A stretch of 64,000 nucleotides of DNA from Rhizophagus irregularis (Eukaryota; Glomeromycota; Glomeromycetes; Glomerales; Glomeraceae). The DNA is taken from the NCBI RefSeq assembly GCF_026210795.1, contig NC_089446.1, positions 4,183,001 through 4,247,000 on the forward strand, written 5' to 3'. A program made the translations under genes and the position numbers. The notes beneath the pieces were generated by a model. That model was not told where the DNA came from. It did no database searches and saw nothing but the letters and a program-made list of their open reading frames with translations. This document shows, piece by piece, positions 1 through 12,440 of the stretch. The first letter of the stretch is position 1, and each line of letters opens with the position of its first letter.

Positions 1-1701
1 ACATACATCAGAATATAATTCAATCAATTTCTCCTTTGCCCAACCATCAGTTGCAACCTGTTTAAAAGTTTCAAGATATTCTTTAAAAGGTGCACATGGT
101 GCTGAGCCAAACATTCTATGAAAAAATAGGGGAGGAAAAATATAAATTTATTGAAAAAGTAACAATTTAACCTTTATACATTTATATACTTACCCAAGTA
201 ACTGACTAATATTTTGTTCCGGTACTCGATTAACACTCTTTCCGGATTTAAATTCACGTCCAAAAGACCACGTGGGTATCCATGCTAAAAAAAAAAAATA
301 AATGAAAAATATAAGTTGGTAGAAAATTGTCAAAATTTTTTATCGCTCAAAAATAAAGTTGTCTTACCACCATGTTCTTCACTACCAATTTCAAATGGCG
401 TAAATTCATACCAATCGTAATGTTTTTTTAATCCCACTTTCTCTGTTTCCGCTTTATGTGATTCCACCCTAAATTAGGTTAAAATTTTAGATACTTTTCC
501 CTTTAACACCATCTTAAAAATACGTACGCAGTGTATATAGGCATCATTTTCTTGCCATCTTTAAAAAATCGTTTTTGTTGACTTAATTTAAAATCCTGAC
601 GTTGGGGTTCCAGATCTTTCTCAAGTAATAGCTTGGCAGTTAATAAAGATCCAAAGGTATCAATTACTCTTGCTTTCAAATTTGCATGTTCTTTTTCAAC
701 CAATCCACCAAATGACAACTCAATCGCTGTTTCAAGTTGTGAAGTTTTTGATATTTCTTTTAAAAAGCCGAATGGATTTGCTATATGATCCGTTAAACGA
801 ATTTTAAAATCATCTAATAAATCTTGGATAGGATTGTCTTTTGTAGCGTGTAATGAAGAATATTGTTGCGCTAAACTCAAACAACATCCACTTACTCCTA
901 AAAAAATATAATGGTGCGATTATTAAATGGAATAAAATAAACTTAATGATCTTTGGACTGGTTTATTAACTTACCAGCGAAATAAGTACCACAATCATAT
1001 AATCCGGAGTCTTGCGTTGCTCTTATATAAGCTAGATAAAAATTTTTAAACTCTTAATCAATAAAACATTAGAACATCTTTTTTTCCTTTTACCTGTGTT
1101 GGCAATCATAGCTCTAAATCCGCCACCACTTCCAGCAAACGCAATTACAGGGATATCATCAACATCAATTTCTTTAACATCAACTCCAACATATTTTGCA
1201 AAACTTTCTTTTATATATTCTTTCCTCACTTTCAGAAAATCTTCTTCTTCTTTACATAAATCATTAGATTTTCTAATTTCTACATCCTCTTTAATTTCAG
1301 GATGAACTAATTCATCTTTAAATTTATCCTTAACTGTTGATTCTAATTTACTAAATGCATTAATAATATCAGAAAGATTTGAAATGCTTTTAACTGTACT
1401 TGTAGCTACTTCCATAGCTGCATTTTCAACATTTTCAACTATATCAGTCACTGCATCAGCTGCTTCAGCTACAATAGCCGCATTGGCTATATTTCCAGCT
1501 GCACTTTCAGCCACACTAGCTACATTTTCAGCTGCATTTTCAGCTGCATTTTCAGCTACACTAGCTATATTTCCAACTGCATGCATAGTTCGATCAAGTA
1601 CACCAGATTCTGTTGTTTCCGCTGTTGTGGTAGTATTTTCATCTTTATCTTTGTTGGTTCCTGTTTTTCCATTAATGATGTATCTGCCTTTTTCCTTCGT
1701 T
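1..1701 (-). CDS. Cytosolic phospholipase A2-like protein, multi-exon, 3' part cut by the window edge
   Basis: Putative lipase that cleaves acyl chains from membrane phospholipids (cPLA2/lysophospholipase catalytic family). Exons on minus, joined by GT..AG introns of about 59-83 nt, are 1094-1701, 975-1031, 528-897, 368-468, 194-284 and 1-115, and the frame stays open through all junctions. Family landmarks appear in order: the oxyanion-hole motif GSGGGFRAM, the nucleophile elbow as GVSGCC (Ser is the presumed nucleophile), then WYEFTPFEIG, WIPTWSFGREF and GMFGSAPCAPF. The catalytic Asp would lie off the left edge. The N-terminal third is Ala-rich with repeated NIASVAE/NAAEN units, likely amphipathic helix, and is not part of the core family domain. 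The start is uncertain: the first in-frame Met is at 1586, but the frame is open up to a possible acceptor at 1701, so an upstream exon is likely. No lesions seen. Confidence 0.88.
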
Positions 1702-1915
1702 CTGGAATAATTAAATGAAAAAAAAATGCATTTAAAATTTCTTGATCCATTTCAACGAAAAATCATGTATATTATAAATACCCTTCTTTATCCGGGCTTA
1801 TTTGCGAAAATATGTTAGAAAACCATGAATTTTTTTTGCTTCTGGAATAAATTCAATAAAAAAAAAGTTTTAGGAAATTCCTTGGTCAATTTGACGAAAA
1901 ATTTATAAATACCCT
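1701..1915. repeat. Diverged direct duplication upstream of the phospholipase gene
   Basis: A stretch of about 85 bp starting TCTGGAATAA at 1701 recurs in diverged form from 1841, about 140 bp away. The first copy holds the possible 3' splice site (CCAG, read on minus) of the phospholipase exon. The second copy could be a duplicated splice-site region or simply an intergenic repeat. The rest of the interval up to 2194 shows no gene. Confidence 0.5.
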
Positions 1916-2194
1916 TTGTCGGCCATGTTATTTAATCAATGCCTGATTAAATAAAAAAGAGAATGATGAAAAATTTTTTTTAGGGTATATTTATGTAAAA
2001 AATTTCTCGCGACTGTCGATCATCATCTCGCTGTACGACGCATATTTAATGTAATCCTTATCATAATCAGTGATGTACACTTGGAAGTTTGGAAGCACTT
2101 TTGGAAGCACTTTTGGAAAGATTGGAAACATAATTTTATAATAAATTTATTTGGATTGGAAGCTTCTAATCAAATTTTTGTACTAATTGGAGAA

Positions 2195-2430
2195 CATCAC
2201 TGCTTATGTTAATTTTCAATGAGTATTTTTTTTAGTCCGAGACATCACTGCTTATGTTAATTCTCAATGGGTATTTTTTTTAGTCCGAGACATCACTGCT
2301 TATGTTAATTCTCAATGAGTATTTTTTTTAGTCCGAGACATCACTGTTTATGTTGATTTTCAATAGATATTTTTTTTAGTCCGAGACATCACTGCTTATG
2401 TTAATTCTCAATGAGTATTTTTTTTTAGTC
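2195..2430. repeat. Tandem repeat, 48-bp unit, about 5 copies
   Basis: The word CATCACTG recurs at 2195, 2243, 2291, 2339 and 2387, exactly 48 bp apart. Each unit ends in a T-run followed by TAGTCCGAGA. Point differences between units are few, so the array is young. It lies about 190 bp upstream of the membrane-protein gene, in its likely promoter region. Confidence 0.9.
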
Positions 2431-2620
2431 AAGAAGCATGAAGGGCCCACAAAAAAAGCCTAGGTAGTACAATTGGAAGGGTTGCAGTTTTTAATAATTG
2501 ATAAACTGATCATCTAAATTAAAACCGGTTAAAAGATAGATTAGATTTACAATATTATGTAAAAAAAAAAAATATTATATATATCATGTATACACAAACA
2601 AAGTAAAAAATTGAGAAAAA

Positions 2621-3664
2621 ATGAATAGGAAATTTGTAACTATTATTGCTATCATAACAGTTTCTGTTTTATTTCTAATATTGTTAATAAGTTCTGGAGG
2701 AGATGCAGGAAGGATACATATACCACAAGACAATGGAACTCACACCGGATTACCTGTTTGGCATCCTCCTATGGAAGGATACGACTACCAAAAAGTACAA
2801 GCAACGGTTATTTTCTCGGCGATAATGATGACCATTGGAGCGCACCTTTCATTTAAATGGACAAGCAAAGTTTCCAAAGAGTTTATAACATATTTCGTTG
2901 ATGGGGAAGCAAACAGAACTCCTACTATTGAATTTGATCGTTTATTAGGATGGTATTCAGCAATTACATCCATAACGGGAATCGTAAATTTTATGGTTGA
3001 TGTTGGTAAACTTTGGGTTACGGTTGGAGTATTACATAATGCCGTCGAAGTTACTATTTTATATACTTTGCATCAAGGAGGAAAGATTAAGTCTACAACA
3101 ATTCCAGCTTGGATACTTTCATATATTATGCTTGCTGCGAGCTTAAGTTTCTTTTTAGATTGGCCTTTTGATGCACTTTGGTTTAAAATGCAAGGACTTG
3201 TTATTGATTACATATTATTCATTCAGTTTACACGTATGTACTTTGATACGCATAAAGGGTTCGGTGACGAAACTCAACGACTTGTTGATGTAGAAAGTAC
3301 GAGCCGTGACCACTCAAGTGTAGAAAGTGATATTAATGATAAACCCGTTGGATATTTCCGTCCTCGTTATATTTTACTATTAGTGTTTGCTTCTTTCTTT
3401 CATATTTTTGGAAATGTTTATGTTACAATTTTGTTGTATAGCTCTCACGCATATCTTCTATTTGTCTTTTCTTATTGTATCACATTCCCCCTCTACACTT
3501 ATTTTGTTTATTTAGATACTCATACAGTATCTATTTCTCCTGCTCAAAAACATATTGTATTACCTGATTCGAGTAAATTAAGTGTTATTTTTGTAATTTT
3601 ACTCGCTCTTTTCCTTTCTGCTTTAACTGGAAAAATAAGTGTAATTTATCAAGGTTTTCATTAG
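2621..3664 (+). CDS. Polytopic membrane protein of unknown function, 347 aa
   Basis: Single uninterrupted reading frame. A signal-anchor-like hydrophobic segment lies at about residues 7-23, followed by a polar loop with an NGT sequon, then about eight hydrophobic segments (near 60-78, 108-126, 131-150, 162-180, 184-205, 250-272, 276-297 and 320-340). A charged, Ser-rich hydrophilic loop between about 210 and 245 separates an N-terminal block of five or six segments from a C-terminal block of three. I do not recognise the family. The layout suggests a membrane receptor, transporter or scramblase-like protein, but no diagnostic motif was seen. A TATA-like AT stretch lies near 2573-2586. The ATG is the first in frame and is preceded by an A-rich context. 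Codon use is less AT-extreme than the flanks, supporting a real host gene. Confidence 0.8.
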   Translation: MNRKFVTIIAIITVSVLFLILLISSGGDAGRIHIPQDNGTHTGLPVWHPPMEGYDYQKVQATVIFSAIMMTIGAHLSFKWTSKVSKEFITYFVDGEANRTPTIEFDRLLGWYSAITSITGIVNFMVDVGKLWVTVGVLHNAVEVTILYTLHQGGKIKSTTIPAWILSYIMLAASLSFFLDWPFDALWFKMQGLVIDYILFIQFTRMYFDTHKGFGDETQRLVDVESTSRDHSSVESDINDKPVGYFRPRYILLLVFASFFHIFGNVYVTILLYSSHAYLLFVFSYCITFPLYTYFVYLDTHTVSISPAQKHIVLPDSSKLSVIFVILLALFLSALTGKISVIYQGFH

Positions 3665-6070
3665 TTGTTTGTTTTATTCTTAAATTATATCTTGGCGATA
3701 AGCAATTTATAGTTTTTTTTTTATCTTATTATATATTTTTTTAAAATGATATCGAAAGAAATATTTAAAAATAAATGTATTGGATAATTTAACGTTAATG
3801 GATTATCTATCAGGCGTAATATTGCAAAAATTTAAAAATTTAACAAAATACTTTTCCGCAAACTTACGAAATATTATCCACGTAATTTCGTAATACTTCG
3901 AATTATTTATGCTTACGTTTTTTTCTGAAAGTTTACAGGACTTTCCGTAAAGCATAATATTTTCGTAAATTATAAATTTAATTATGATAAATATTGTTTA
4001 ATACTTAGTGGGATTGCCGCGGGCAGGGATTTTTTTTTCTATATATCGGTACACTCACTCATCTTCACTCCAAAGTCTCACCTCAGTTTTTTTTCATTTT
4101 TTGCGTCAATTCAGTTTGCGTACATATTGTTTGACATTAAACACCATATTGTTTGAATTTGAAGTACAAAGCATTTGGGATCCACCCGTTATTTTGCTAT
4201 ACAAACTTGCCTTTTTGAATTGATCGGGTCCTAATACAGAATCCAAATCAGAAAATAATTATTATTTATGTAAGGTCTAAATGACCAATAATATTTTTCA
4301 TTGAAAATTCCCAAATCAGTTAAACTAAGAACTTGTGAGCTAACCATATAGTTAGTGATGACAATGCAAGATTACATGCGATGTACAAAATTCTAAATAA
4401 TTGGTTTATTCCTATTTTGTAAATATTAACTAATGTACTTTGAGGCTAAAACCAGCCATGATTAGCACCGAGACTATTTTAGTAAAAACAAAGCCTCTTG
4501 CCATTTTCTTTTTATCAAAAAAATTTTTTCGAAAATTACATTATCATTATAAATAACGATAACCAAATATTTCGGATTTAAAAAAAAAATAATTTTTCTA
4601 AAAAGGGAAATTTTACACTATTTGAATTTTAACTAAATATGGAAATTTATTTCCACTTCGTCAAACTGTTTGACAGTATAAAGGTAAAGTTAAACTGTTT
4701 GGTAGTATTACAAAGTATTTGACAGTAAATCATTTGAATTTCATAGTTAACCTTAAATGTCAAACAACTTAGAATGAAAATATGTCGAATGTACACTTAT
4801 TTTCATGCAGTCGGCAGTCGTACAGTCGCACAGATGACAATCATTTTTGCATTGGTGATTGTTTATTTTTCGGAAAATATATGCGCTATGGGTCGCACAA
4901 ATGTATCAATTCAAAGTAAAATTCTTTATTATATTTTTCATAAAGAGAAAGGACCGGTCGGATAAGTAAAAGTGAGGATGGAATAATTAAGCAATAAAAA
5001 AAATATATAGGTTTCGTATATGTGTATAGTGGCGTATTGTGGTTGTGCAACAGAAAACTCTAGACTTTCCGCAACATTCTTGCTCACGAAAGAGATTACA
5101 TTCTGGAAATCAATAAATGAGAAAGAACTCTAACCAAATCATCTGCGCACATTGGGATAACACAAATAGAATACGATAAAAAAATGCAGTAAGTGGTGAT
5201 GACAGGAAACTTAATCGGAGAAGTCATATCGGTCACGTCGAAATGGAAACATGTGGGATATTTAACGAAGCTGAAGATCACGCCTCAATATATGGTGAAA
5301 TGCTATGATATTTTGGTAATGAATAAAGATGCACCACGCAATTTCCTTTATTGTTGTGTACCATACTATGTGTTTGTGTGTCATTTTACATACTAAATTT
5401 TTCCATAATAATAAAAGCCTGTTTTAAAAATATATATATATATTTATTTTTTTACGATCATTAAACTTGAATAAATTTTTGAGTTTCGCAAACGTAGATT
5501 TTTATTCAACTTAATCAAATGATTATCTGTCAGATTATAATTTTTTTTCGGCTAATTTAATAATGATTCGGTTATTATATTCCCTTTTTTTTTTACTACG
5601 TGAATCATCATTCGTCATAATTTGTTTATGCTTTAATAATTTACAGAATTATGGCTTTTTTAACCATATGAAATTTAACCTTTTATGTCAATTATTACGA
5701 AAGTTTGAAAAATCGGCATCACGGGAAATATTTTTTTTGGACATTTTAAATCATTTATAAATATTTCTCTACCCTTAATATTAGTGCATTGCATACATAA
5801 ATTTACGTTGAATTTATGACTCTCTTTATTAACATCGCAGATAATTTATTACTTTATAGTATTAGTAAAAATTTTGACCAGCTTCACTCATGTTACAATT
5901 CAATTTATTTATACACATGTTATTAATATATAAAGGTAGCACCATTGAATTTTCTATTTTTTATTGGTAACTGGAAATCAACTTTGAATTAGATAGTGTA
6001 ACACTTCTCCAAATATGTCATTTCTAATTATAAACTGCGATTAAACATGTTTAAAAATCCTAAATAAATA
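3665..6070. other. Intergenic AT-rich DNA without a recognisable gene
   Basis: Open frames here are short and none has a recognisable motif. About 3840-3970 contains TTACGAAATATT/CGTAATTTCG words like those in the subterminal arrays of the 47.5-57.2 kb element, so it may be an old solo fragment of that family. Copies of GTTTGACA in both orientations lie at 4120-4170 and 4660-4770 and could be decayed MITE ends; no target duplication could be matched. Confidence 0.5.
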
Positions 6071-6124
6071 GCCAATAGAAATTATGATCTTTTTTTATAA
6101 ACTAAGATCATAATTACTATTGGC
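6071..6124. repeat. Short hairpin, 20-bp arms
   Basis: Arms 6071-6090 and 6105-6124 are inverse complements with one mismatch around a 14-nt A/T loop. There is no adjacent gene for which it would be an obvious terminator, so it is probably a small foldback repeat. Confidence 0.75.
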
Positions 6125-7217
6125 TAATTTATTATGTATAGATTTTAGGATATTTAACCATGCTCTACGATTAGCTATACCAAAGGTAGGTAGATTATGT
6201 GGGTTAAAAATTCTTTGTTGTTCGTTCACTGAAACAAATTTGGTCCTATTATTCAATATCATGCTGTACGGCAAAAGTATTGGACTTGACCCTTCTGGGG
6301 GTGTCATATATTTTACAATACTCTATGAATAGGATTGACAACATGCATGCAGGAGGGTCAAGTTAGCACCACGCCAGGCACTATAGATAATCACGATAAT
6401 CACTAGGTTAGATTATTTATCGTGAACCGCGTAAAAAAAGTTATTTGAAACATTAACTGGTTACACGCTGTGCTGTGTGTAAGGATGGTCATCGGTCCTA
6501 CCGGTCCTACTCGGTCCTGGACCAGTCAGTCCCAGGACTTGTAGGACTGGACCACAGTCTTGCATTTTTTTGTGGCACAGTAAGACCGGTCTTCATATAA
6601 TAAATGATTTTTATATTGAATAAACCTATTAATCTGACAAAGGTCTTCATAAAATAATATAAAGACCGGCCATTTCCAAACCAATAAATAATGACAATCA
6701 CTCTTCCCACTTGTAAAGTTGTTTGTCAAAACGCTGAAACTCCGAAACTCCAAAAAAAGCATTTAAGCGAAATATCTCGTCATCCAGTGATCATAAAAGA
6801 ATGAAACTACCACCATTCGAATCGTCTCAGTGAGATGTGTCAAATGGTAACTAAATCATGATTTTGATACCATTTGATGTGCCGCAGTGAGATGATTCGA
6901 ATGGTGGTAAAATCATCCTTTTACAATCACTGGATAGCGAGATATTGTGTTTTGAAGTATTTTTTCTCAAAGCTTTAAATTTTGCATGATGTTGTGATGA
7001 TATCCAGGTGATTTGTAAAAAAAAAATTTATATTAAAAATCATCCCAATTAGTGTTCATTTATAAAACAAGGCTATTCCTAATAAAGTTACTAGGGAAGA
7101 AAATCTTTTTTTATTTGCAAAAAAAAGAAAAAAGACTGATCGGTTTTAAAAAGACTGCGATCCTTAAAAAGACTGATCGGTCTTAAAAAAACTGCGGTCC
7201 TTAAAAAGACCAACGGT

Positions 7218-7882
7218 TAGGGATGGTAAAGTCCTAGGTCCTGGACCTAAAGACCTGGTCCTAGGACCTGGTCTGCAGATCTTTAGGTCCAAATTTTGGA
7301 CCAGAAGCGGACCAGGTCCTAAAAAGTCCTAGCCAATAAGGTTATAAGAGATCTATATGTTTAAATTATATATGTATAATTTGCTGTAAATTTGATTTTA
7401 AGTAATTATAAATTATAAAAAAGTGCACTGCAATATTGCAATACAATTTTTATATTATTAAAATCATATAAAAAATGAGTTGCGATATTGCGATTCACAT
7501 TTTTATATTAAAATCAATATAAAAAAGTGAATCGCGATACCAAAACTCACTTTTTTTATATAAAATCAATATAAAAAAGTGAATCGCGATACCGCAACTC
7601 ACTTTTTTTATATAAAATCAATATAAAAAAGTGAATCCCGATACCGCAACTCACTTTTTTTATATAAAATCAATATAAAAAAGTGAATCCCGATATCGCA
7701 ACTCACTTTTTTTATATTTAATTATTACTAAAATTCATAAAATCTATAAATAACTTAGTCAGGACCAGGTCCTGGGACCAGGTCCAGGACTGGTCCTAAC
7801 AGGACCTGGTCCGCAGGTCCGTTCAATAGGACTTATAGGTCCTAGGACCAGGACCGGACCAGGACCGACCTAACCATCCCTA
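7218..7882. mobile_element. hAT-like MITE nested in the 6480-8008 element
   Basis: Ends TAGGGATGGTAA and TTAACCATCCCTA-type inverse repeat (TAACCATCCCTA at the right edge) are flanked by the perfect 8-bp duplication CCAACGGT (7210-7217 and 7883-7890). The subterminal zones are dense in GGTCC/CCTGG words on both sides. The middle is the 52-bp tandem array. No coding capacity. Its presence inside the outer MITE fixes the order of insertion. Confidence 0.92.
7515..7722. repeat. 52-bp tandem repeat, 4 copies, each unit palindromic
   Basis: Units start with CAATAT at 7515, 7567, 7619 and 7671. Each unit carries AAAGTGAATCSCGAT and its near inverse complement, so single units can fold. A more diverged unit precedes them from about 7430. 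The array forms the core of the nested MITE. Confidence 0.9.
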
Positions 7883-8016
7883 CCAACGGTCTTATTATAT
7901 GTAATACAGGACTGAAAGACCGCGATCCTACACTAAGACGGACTGGTCTGTCTTTTTATGGTATAGAACTGTAGGACCGCAGTCTTCTAGGACTAATGAC
8001 CATCTTTAGCTGTGTG

Positions 8017-9359
8017 TCAGACAGAATATTGGAAATTACTAAGTATTATGATGCGCAAAACATATATATCCACCAGGACCCCGGATATCACATATATAAC
8101 TCATATTTGGGTTTTAGCAAATTCAATCAAAATTAGGTTAAACTCATAATTTTAGATAGAGCAAATTGATTGAAAATTAATTAATAGTCATAATTATGAG
8201 TTTTAGCAAATTGTGTTAATTTTACAAAGTTATATTTTATATTTGAGCAAATTGGTACTTTTTTTTGAATTTAACTTATCCTTTTTTTAACTTTTATTGA
8301 TAATGTTTTTAAAAAGATTTTTACTTCAAATCACCAGAGGTGATCATCACTGTTGGCCAAAATTATAAATTTTTACCGGCACTATATTTTTTAATGCTGG
8401 TCAATCATCATAATTTCAGTCACCAGTGATCATTACCTCTGGTGATAGTTAGAAAAATTCTTTTAAAAATATTAATTTTAGGGTTCAGGTTATATTTTGG
8501 CCAAAATTAAATATAATTCTGGCTAAAATTAAGCATAATGCAGGCTAAAAACCGTCTGATTAGTTTCACAACATTTTATTTTTTAATAATTATTTATATT
8601 TAATTTATTATCTTTATTAAGAGTGAATTTATTTACCGCATCCTGCATTACATATAATGCATCCTTCCTTTTTTATAAATTGTTTATGTCGATCTTTAGT
8701 TTATACATCACACCCCCTTAAAATGGCAAATGATAAACATAAAAATATATATAAATTTGTAACGCAAGATGTAATAAATACATTATTTCTTTTATTAATT
8801 ATTATTTTATCTATAATTTACACATTTTTAATTATAAATTATAAAAATTAATAGTTTAATTTATATTATTAATTATCTATTTATTATTGATAATAAAAAA
8901 AAAAAAATATTAAAAACTCTTTCTGCTACCATTCATGACCATTTTTTTACAAACATAAATTTTTTATCTTTTTTATTTTCACTTATATTTCTTTACTTAA
9001 ATACACTTATACTTCAAGTTTATCTTGACAGAAATATTCTTTACGAATTTTAGTATAGTTATTTTATTATTTTTTCTTTTTTTTTCCCTTTTATTTACGT
9101 ATTTTTACCTTGTACTTTGGGGCTTCTGTTCGTATCGATTATCTTTCCGTAGCAAAACAAGACAAAGATGACAACTTAAATATGTGAAAACTTCAAGAAT
9201 ATTAAGCAAACTCACCCACACGAACGGAAGCGATATGAAAAGATATACTCCTAATGAACTTTTCTTAGACGAAAAGTTTATACAATACACAAAATTGAAT
9301 ATGATGCGTAACATCTAAAGTCATCAACAGTCCAAAATTTCAAAATAATGATTATTACG
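8017..9359. other. AT-rich intergenic stretch with one hairpin and a solo TIR
   Basis: An AGGACCCCGGATATC word near 8075 matches the terminus of the MITE at 21320-29853 and looks like a truncated end. A small ORF at 8657-8851 (64 aa with one hydrophobic segment) is probably chance in AT-rich DNA. No other gene seen. Confidence 0.5.
8331..8445. repeat. Foldback repeat with 22-bp arms
   Basis: The arm TCACCAGAGGTGATCATCAC (8331 on) pairs with an inverse copy at 8424-8445 with two mismatches. The loop of about 70 nt contains GGCCAAAATTAT words that recur elsewhere in the window. Probably a miniature foldback element; no target duplication resolved. Confidence 0.65.
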
Positions 9360-9882
9360 TGACACTGGTCGAAATAGGACAATTCGACCTAAATTTGACC
9401 AGGTCGAATATAGGTCGAATGACGATCTAACCTGTGTCAAATTAAGGTCGAATTTTCGGGCGCATTTAGGGTGCCAATCGTCTCAAATTCAGAAAGGATA
9501 TTCGGCTAAAATTAGACTCAAATTCGGAAAGGATATTTGGCTAAAATTAGACCTATATTAGGACGTTATTACATATTTGTTCGACCCTAAAAAAAAACCA
9601 TATTCGACTACTATATGTAACCCGAATATTATTGATAAATAGAGTTTTCAAGGATGAATAATAAACCATAGTATAAGCAAATAAAACCCGTTTATTTTAT
9701 ATTTTATATATATTGACGTATAGTAATATAATTATATAAATCAACCCATGTACATAATAATATATAAACCCCAATAAACCAACCATATTAAGCCAAAAAA
9801 AGAAATATAAAATATACTAATAATACCATATAATAAAAAATAAACCCAATAAACCAACCAAAAAAAAGAAATATAAAATATA

Positions 9883-12354
9883 CTAATAATATTCGTCGGC
9901 TTCAAAGATTTCATAAATTTCCTCGTCTTCTTTTGCTTCTTTTGTGGCTTTTTCTTTGCCTTTTCGACTCCTTTCGGCTCTTTGTTGCTAATATGATATA
10001 AACAAAATTAATTAGCGATATTTGCGATGTAAAAATATTAAAAACAATTCAACTTACTGTCGTCGAACTTTCACCAATCTCATCCAAATCTTCGGGTCTA
10101 ATCGAATTCATTTCCGCTGAATTTAACAAGAAATCTGAATATGGCTCCGTTAAATTCGGCTCCATTGGCTCACAATCTTCGTAAGATTGAATCAAATCAT
10201 CAATCACATCATCAGCTGCATCATATTCGCTAACGTCGTTTGTTTCGTTGGTTTCATCAGTTTCGTACATTTTCACTTTATCGAGCGCCCATTCGGGCGC
10301 ATTCTTGAGAGGTTCACTAGACGTAAAATACATGTCATCATCATAAATTCTCTCTCTTTGCTTTTTTGCGTGTTGAATATATTCTGCTTCAGGGTCCAAT
10401 ACGTTTCGTAATAGGTGTTTTAACTATTTAAAACAAAAATAAACTTTATATATCGAATAAATATTAAAATAGGTTAATAGCAATAATCACTTTAATACTT
10501 TGTTCGAATGCCATTTCCGATCGTATACATGCAGGAACCGCTTGTTATTAGGCAATTTCTGTCTTGATTCGTCTTCGGAATCCGATTGCTCAATCGAATG
10601 ACAATCATTCTGTAGGAGCATTGGTAATAATTCATCTTTATCGAATTCCTGTATGTTGGCATCATTTCTTTAGTATAATTTTATTGCGGCCTTTACTCGT
10701 CTATTTTTTTTCTGTCGAATATATAAAGATTAATTTCAAATGACTAAAAAAAAAAGAAGTGTATTAAAATAAAATACTTCTCACTTCGGACAATCGCGCA
10801 TTTACATGCATTCTTCGATCTACTTTGTCTAATTGGCCTGATTGTCGTTTCCATTATCTATCTCTTTTATGCTTGTGCATCGATCGTAACCAGTCTGACA
10901 ATTGGGTTACCGACGGATTATAATGTCCACTCATCAACTTCTTTAATTCAGGTATCAATTTTTCGTATATCTTTGCTGTCTGTTCACTGAAAGTCTTACT
11001 ATAATCCAACCGATATTCTTCGGGTATTTGACCTTTCAAGAGGTTCTTCATTTCAGCCTAAACAATAAGAGGAAATAATAAAATAATAAAAGCTGTATAT
11101 ATACATTAACACAATTCGGCTGCAAATAGTCTTGTAAAATTCTTACTCTTGCATCTGTAGCGGCAACTTCATCAGGAGATTCCTCTTTCGATTTTAATAT
11201 TTTATTGGGACGTTTTGGTGAATATTGCTACGGAGGATTAATAATCTTTTGAGGTATGTGAAGTTGTTTGGATTGTTGAAGTTCTTCTCGGAGAGCTTTA
11301 TTTTCTTCACATAATTCATTCGATTCGTTACTAAAAATTTCATTAAAATCACGTAACATGGAGTTCTCCTCCTCGATCCTACAAACATGGTCTTCTAAAT
11401 TATCTATTTTTCATTTCATTCCAGCTACTTTGGACTTTTCTTGTTTTAATTCGTTCTGTAGTCGAAGGGTTTCTTTTTTTAAATTTCCTAACTCAAAATT
11501 ACCTATTTTAAATTATAAGGATATGTAACAAACAGATGTAATATAATAAATATCAAAATATAAAAATAACAAATTCGATTTACCCGCTTCTTCATTACTT
11601 GGTCGATCACTTCTTGGTGTTCCTTCTTCGTGATGTGAACGATAACTTTTTGGTACATTAATATTAGGATATTTTTAATAATATCTGAAGCCGTTAAATT
11701 TCGTTGAGATTGAGATTGAGTTCGACCTATTGAGGCTGAAATATCTGGCGGAATAACGAGTTTAAAGGGAGATGAAGAAACTGTAGTATTAGTATTTTGT
11801 GGTGTTAGTGTTGACGAAGTGGTAATATTACGTGTTGAAGAAGCAATATTTCGTGATGCTGATGCTGACGATCGTGATGCCAGTGTTGAAGTGGCAATAT
11901 TTGGAGGTGTTGGTGTTGACGAAGTGGCAATATTTGGAGCTGTTGCTGTTGAAGAAGCAATATTTTGTGGTGTTAGTGTTGACGAAGTAGTAATATTTCG
12001 TGATGCTGATGTTGACGATCGTGATGCCGGTGTTGAAGAAGCAATATTTCGTGATGCTGATGCTGACGATCATGATGCCGGTGTTGAAGTGGCAATATTT
12101 GGAGGTGTTGGTGTTGACAAAGTGGCAATATTTGAAGCTGTTGCTGTTGAAGAAGCAATATTTTGTGGTGTTGATGTTGACGAAGTGGCAATATTTCGTG
12201 ATGCTAATGCTGACGATCGTGATGCCGGTGTTGAAGTGGCAATATTTGGAGGTGTTGGTGTTGACGAAGTGGCAATATTTTGTGGTGCTGGTGTTGACGA
12301 CTCAGCAATATTTGGTGGAGGAGTATTTGGTTTCGATGGTTTCTTACGAGTCAT
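9883..12354 (-). pseudogene. Second gene of CACTA copy 1: Ser/Thr/Pro-repeat and coiled-coil protein, decayed
   Basis: Starts MTRKKPSKPNTPPPN at 12354. The first exon encodes about 15 repeats of the type NIATSSTPTPP / PASRSSASRN, then a Ser/Gln-rich linker. After an intron at about 11503-11583 comes a predicted coiled coil (ETLRLQNELKQEKSKVAG ... ENKALREELQQSK). Later exons give a conserved-looking segment (SEQTAKIYEKLIPELKKLM), an acidic segment (about 10399-10067) and a Lys/Glu-rich tail ending with a stop at 9883-9885. Lesions include an in-frame TGA near 12070 where sister repeats have CGA, a frameshift near 11660, and TGA/TAG stops near 11415 and 11228. It is not the transposase. By position it corresponds to the accessory (tnpA-like) protein of CACTA elements, which binds subterminal repeats; that role is inference, with no homology recognised. 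Confidence 0.72.
11819..12340. repeat. Coding minisatellite of the CACTA accessory gene
   Basis: About 11-12 imperfect units of roughly 40-48 bp with the plus-strand core GTTGACGAAGTGGCAATATT. Read on minus they give the Thr/Pro/Ser repeats of the accessory protein. Long open frames on both strands here are by-products of this repetition. Confidence 0.85.
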
Positions 12355-12440
12355 TATTGGTTTTTTTTTTCAAAAAAAAAAGAAAGAGATTTTTTGTACG
12401 GACGAGGAAATTGGTCCACCTTTTATATCTATTTTTTACT

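Larger units (their letters stand above)
6480..8008. mobile_element. hAT-like MITE (outer), 8-bp target duplication
   Basis: Terminal inverted repeats TAAGGATGGTCAT (left) and ATGACCATCTTTA (right, inverse) are flanked by a perfect 8-bp direct repeat GCTGTGTG at 6472-6479 and 8009-8016. The interior is rich in GGTCC/GGACC words near both ends and carries an ATCCAGTGATC palindromic block at about 6775-6960. It encodes no transposase. It was later split by the element at 7218-7882. The 8-bp duplication and TAG/TAA-type ends fit the hAT superfamily; this assignment is inference. Confidence 0.9.

Noticed and set aside
1096-1710. Plus-strand ORFs opposite the phospholipase
   Set aside because: Shadows of the Ala-rich repeats; the minus strand carries the family motifs and consistent introns.
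4008-5760. Several ORFs of 60-74 codons on both strands
   Set aside because: Length expected by chance; no motif, no splice continuation, and composition like the surrounding intergenic DNA.
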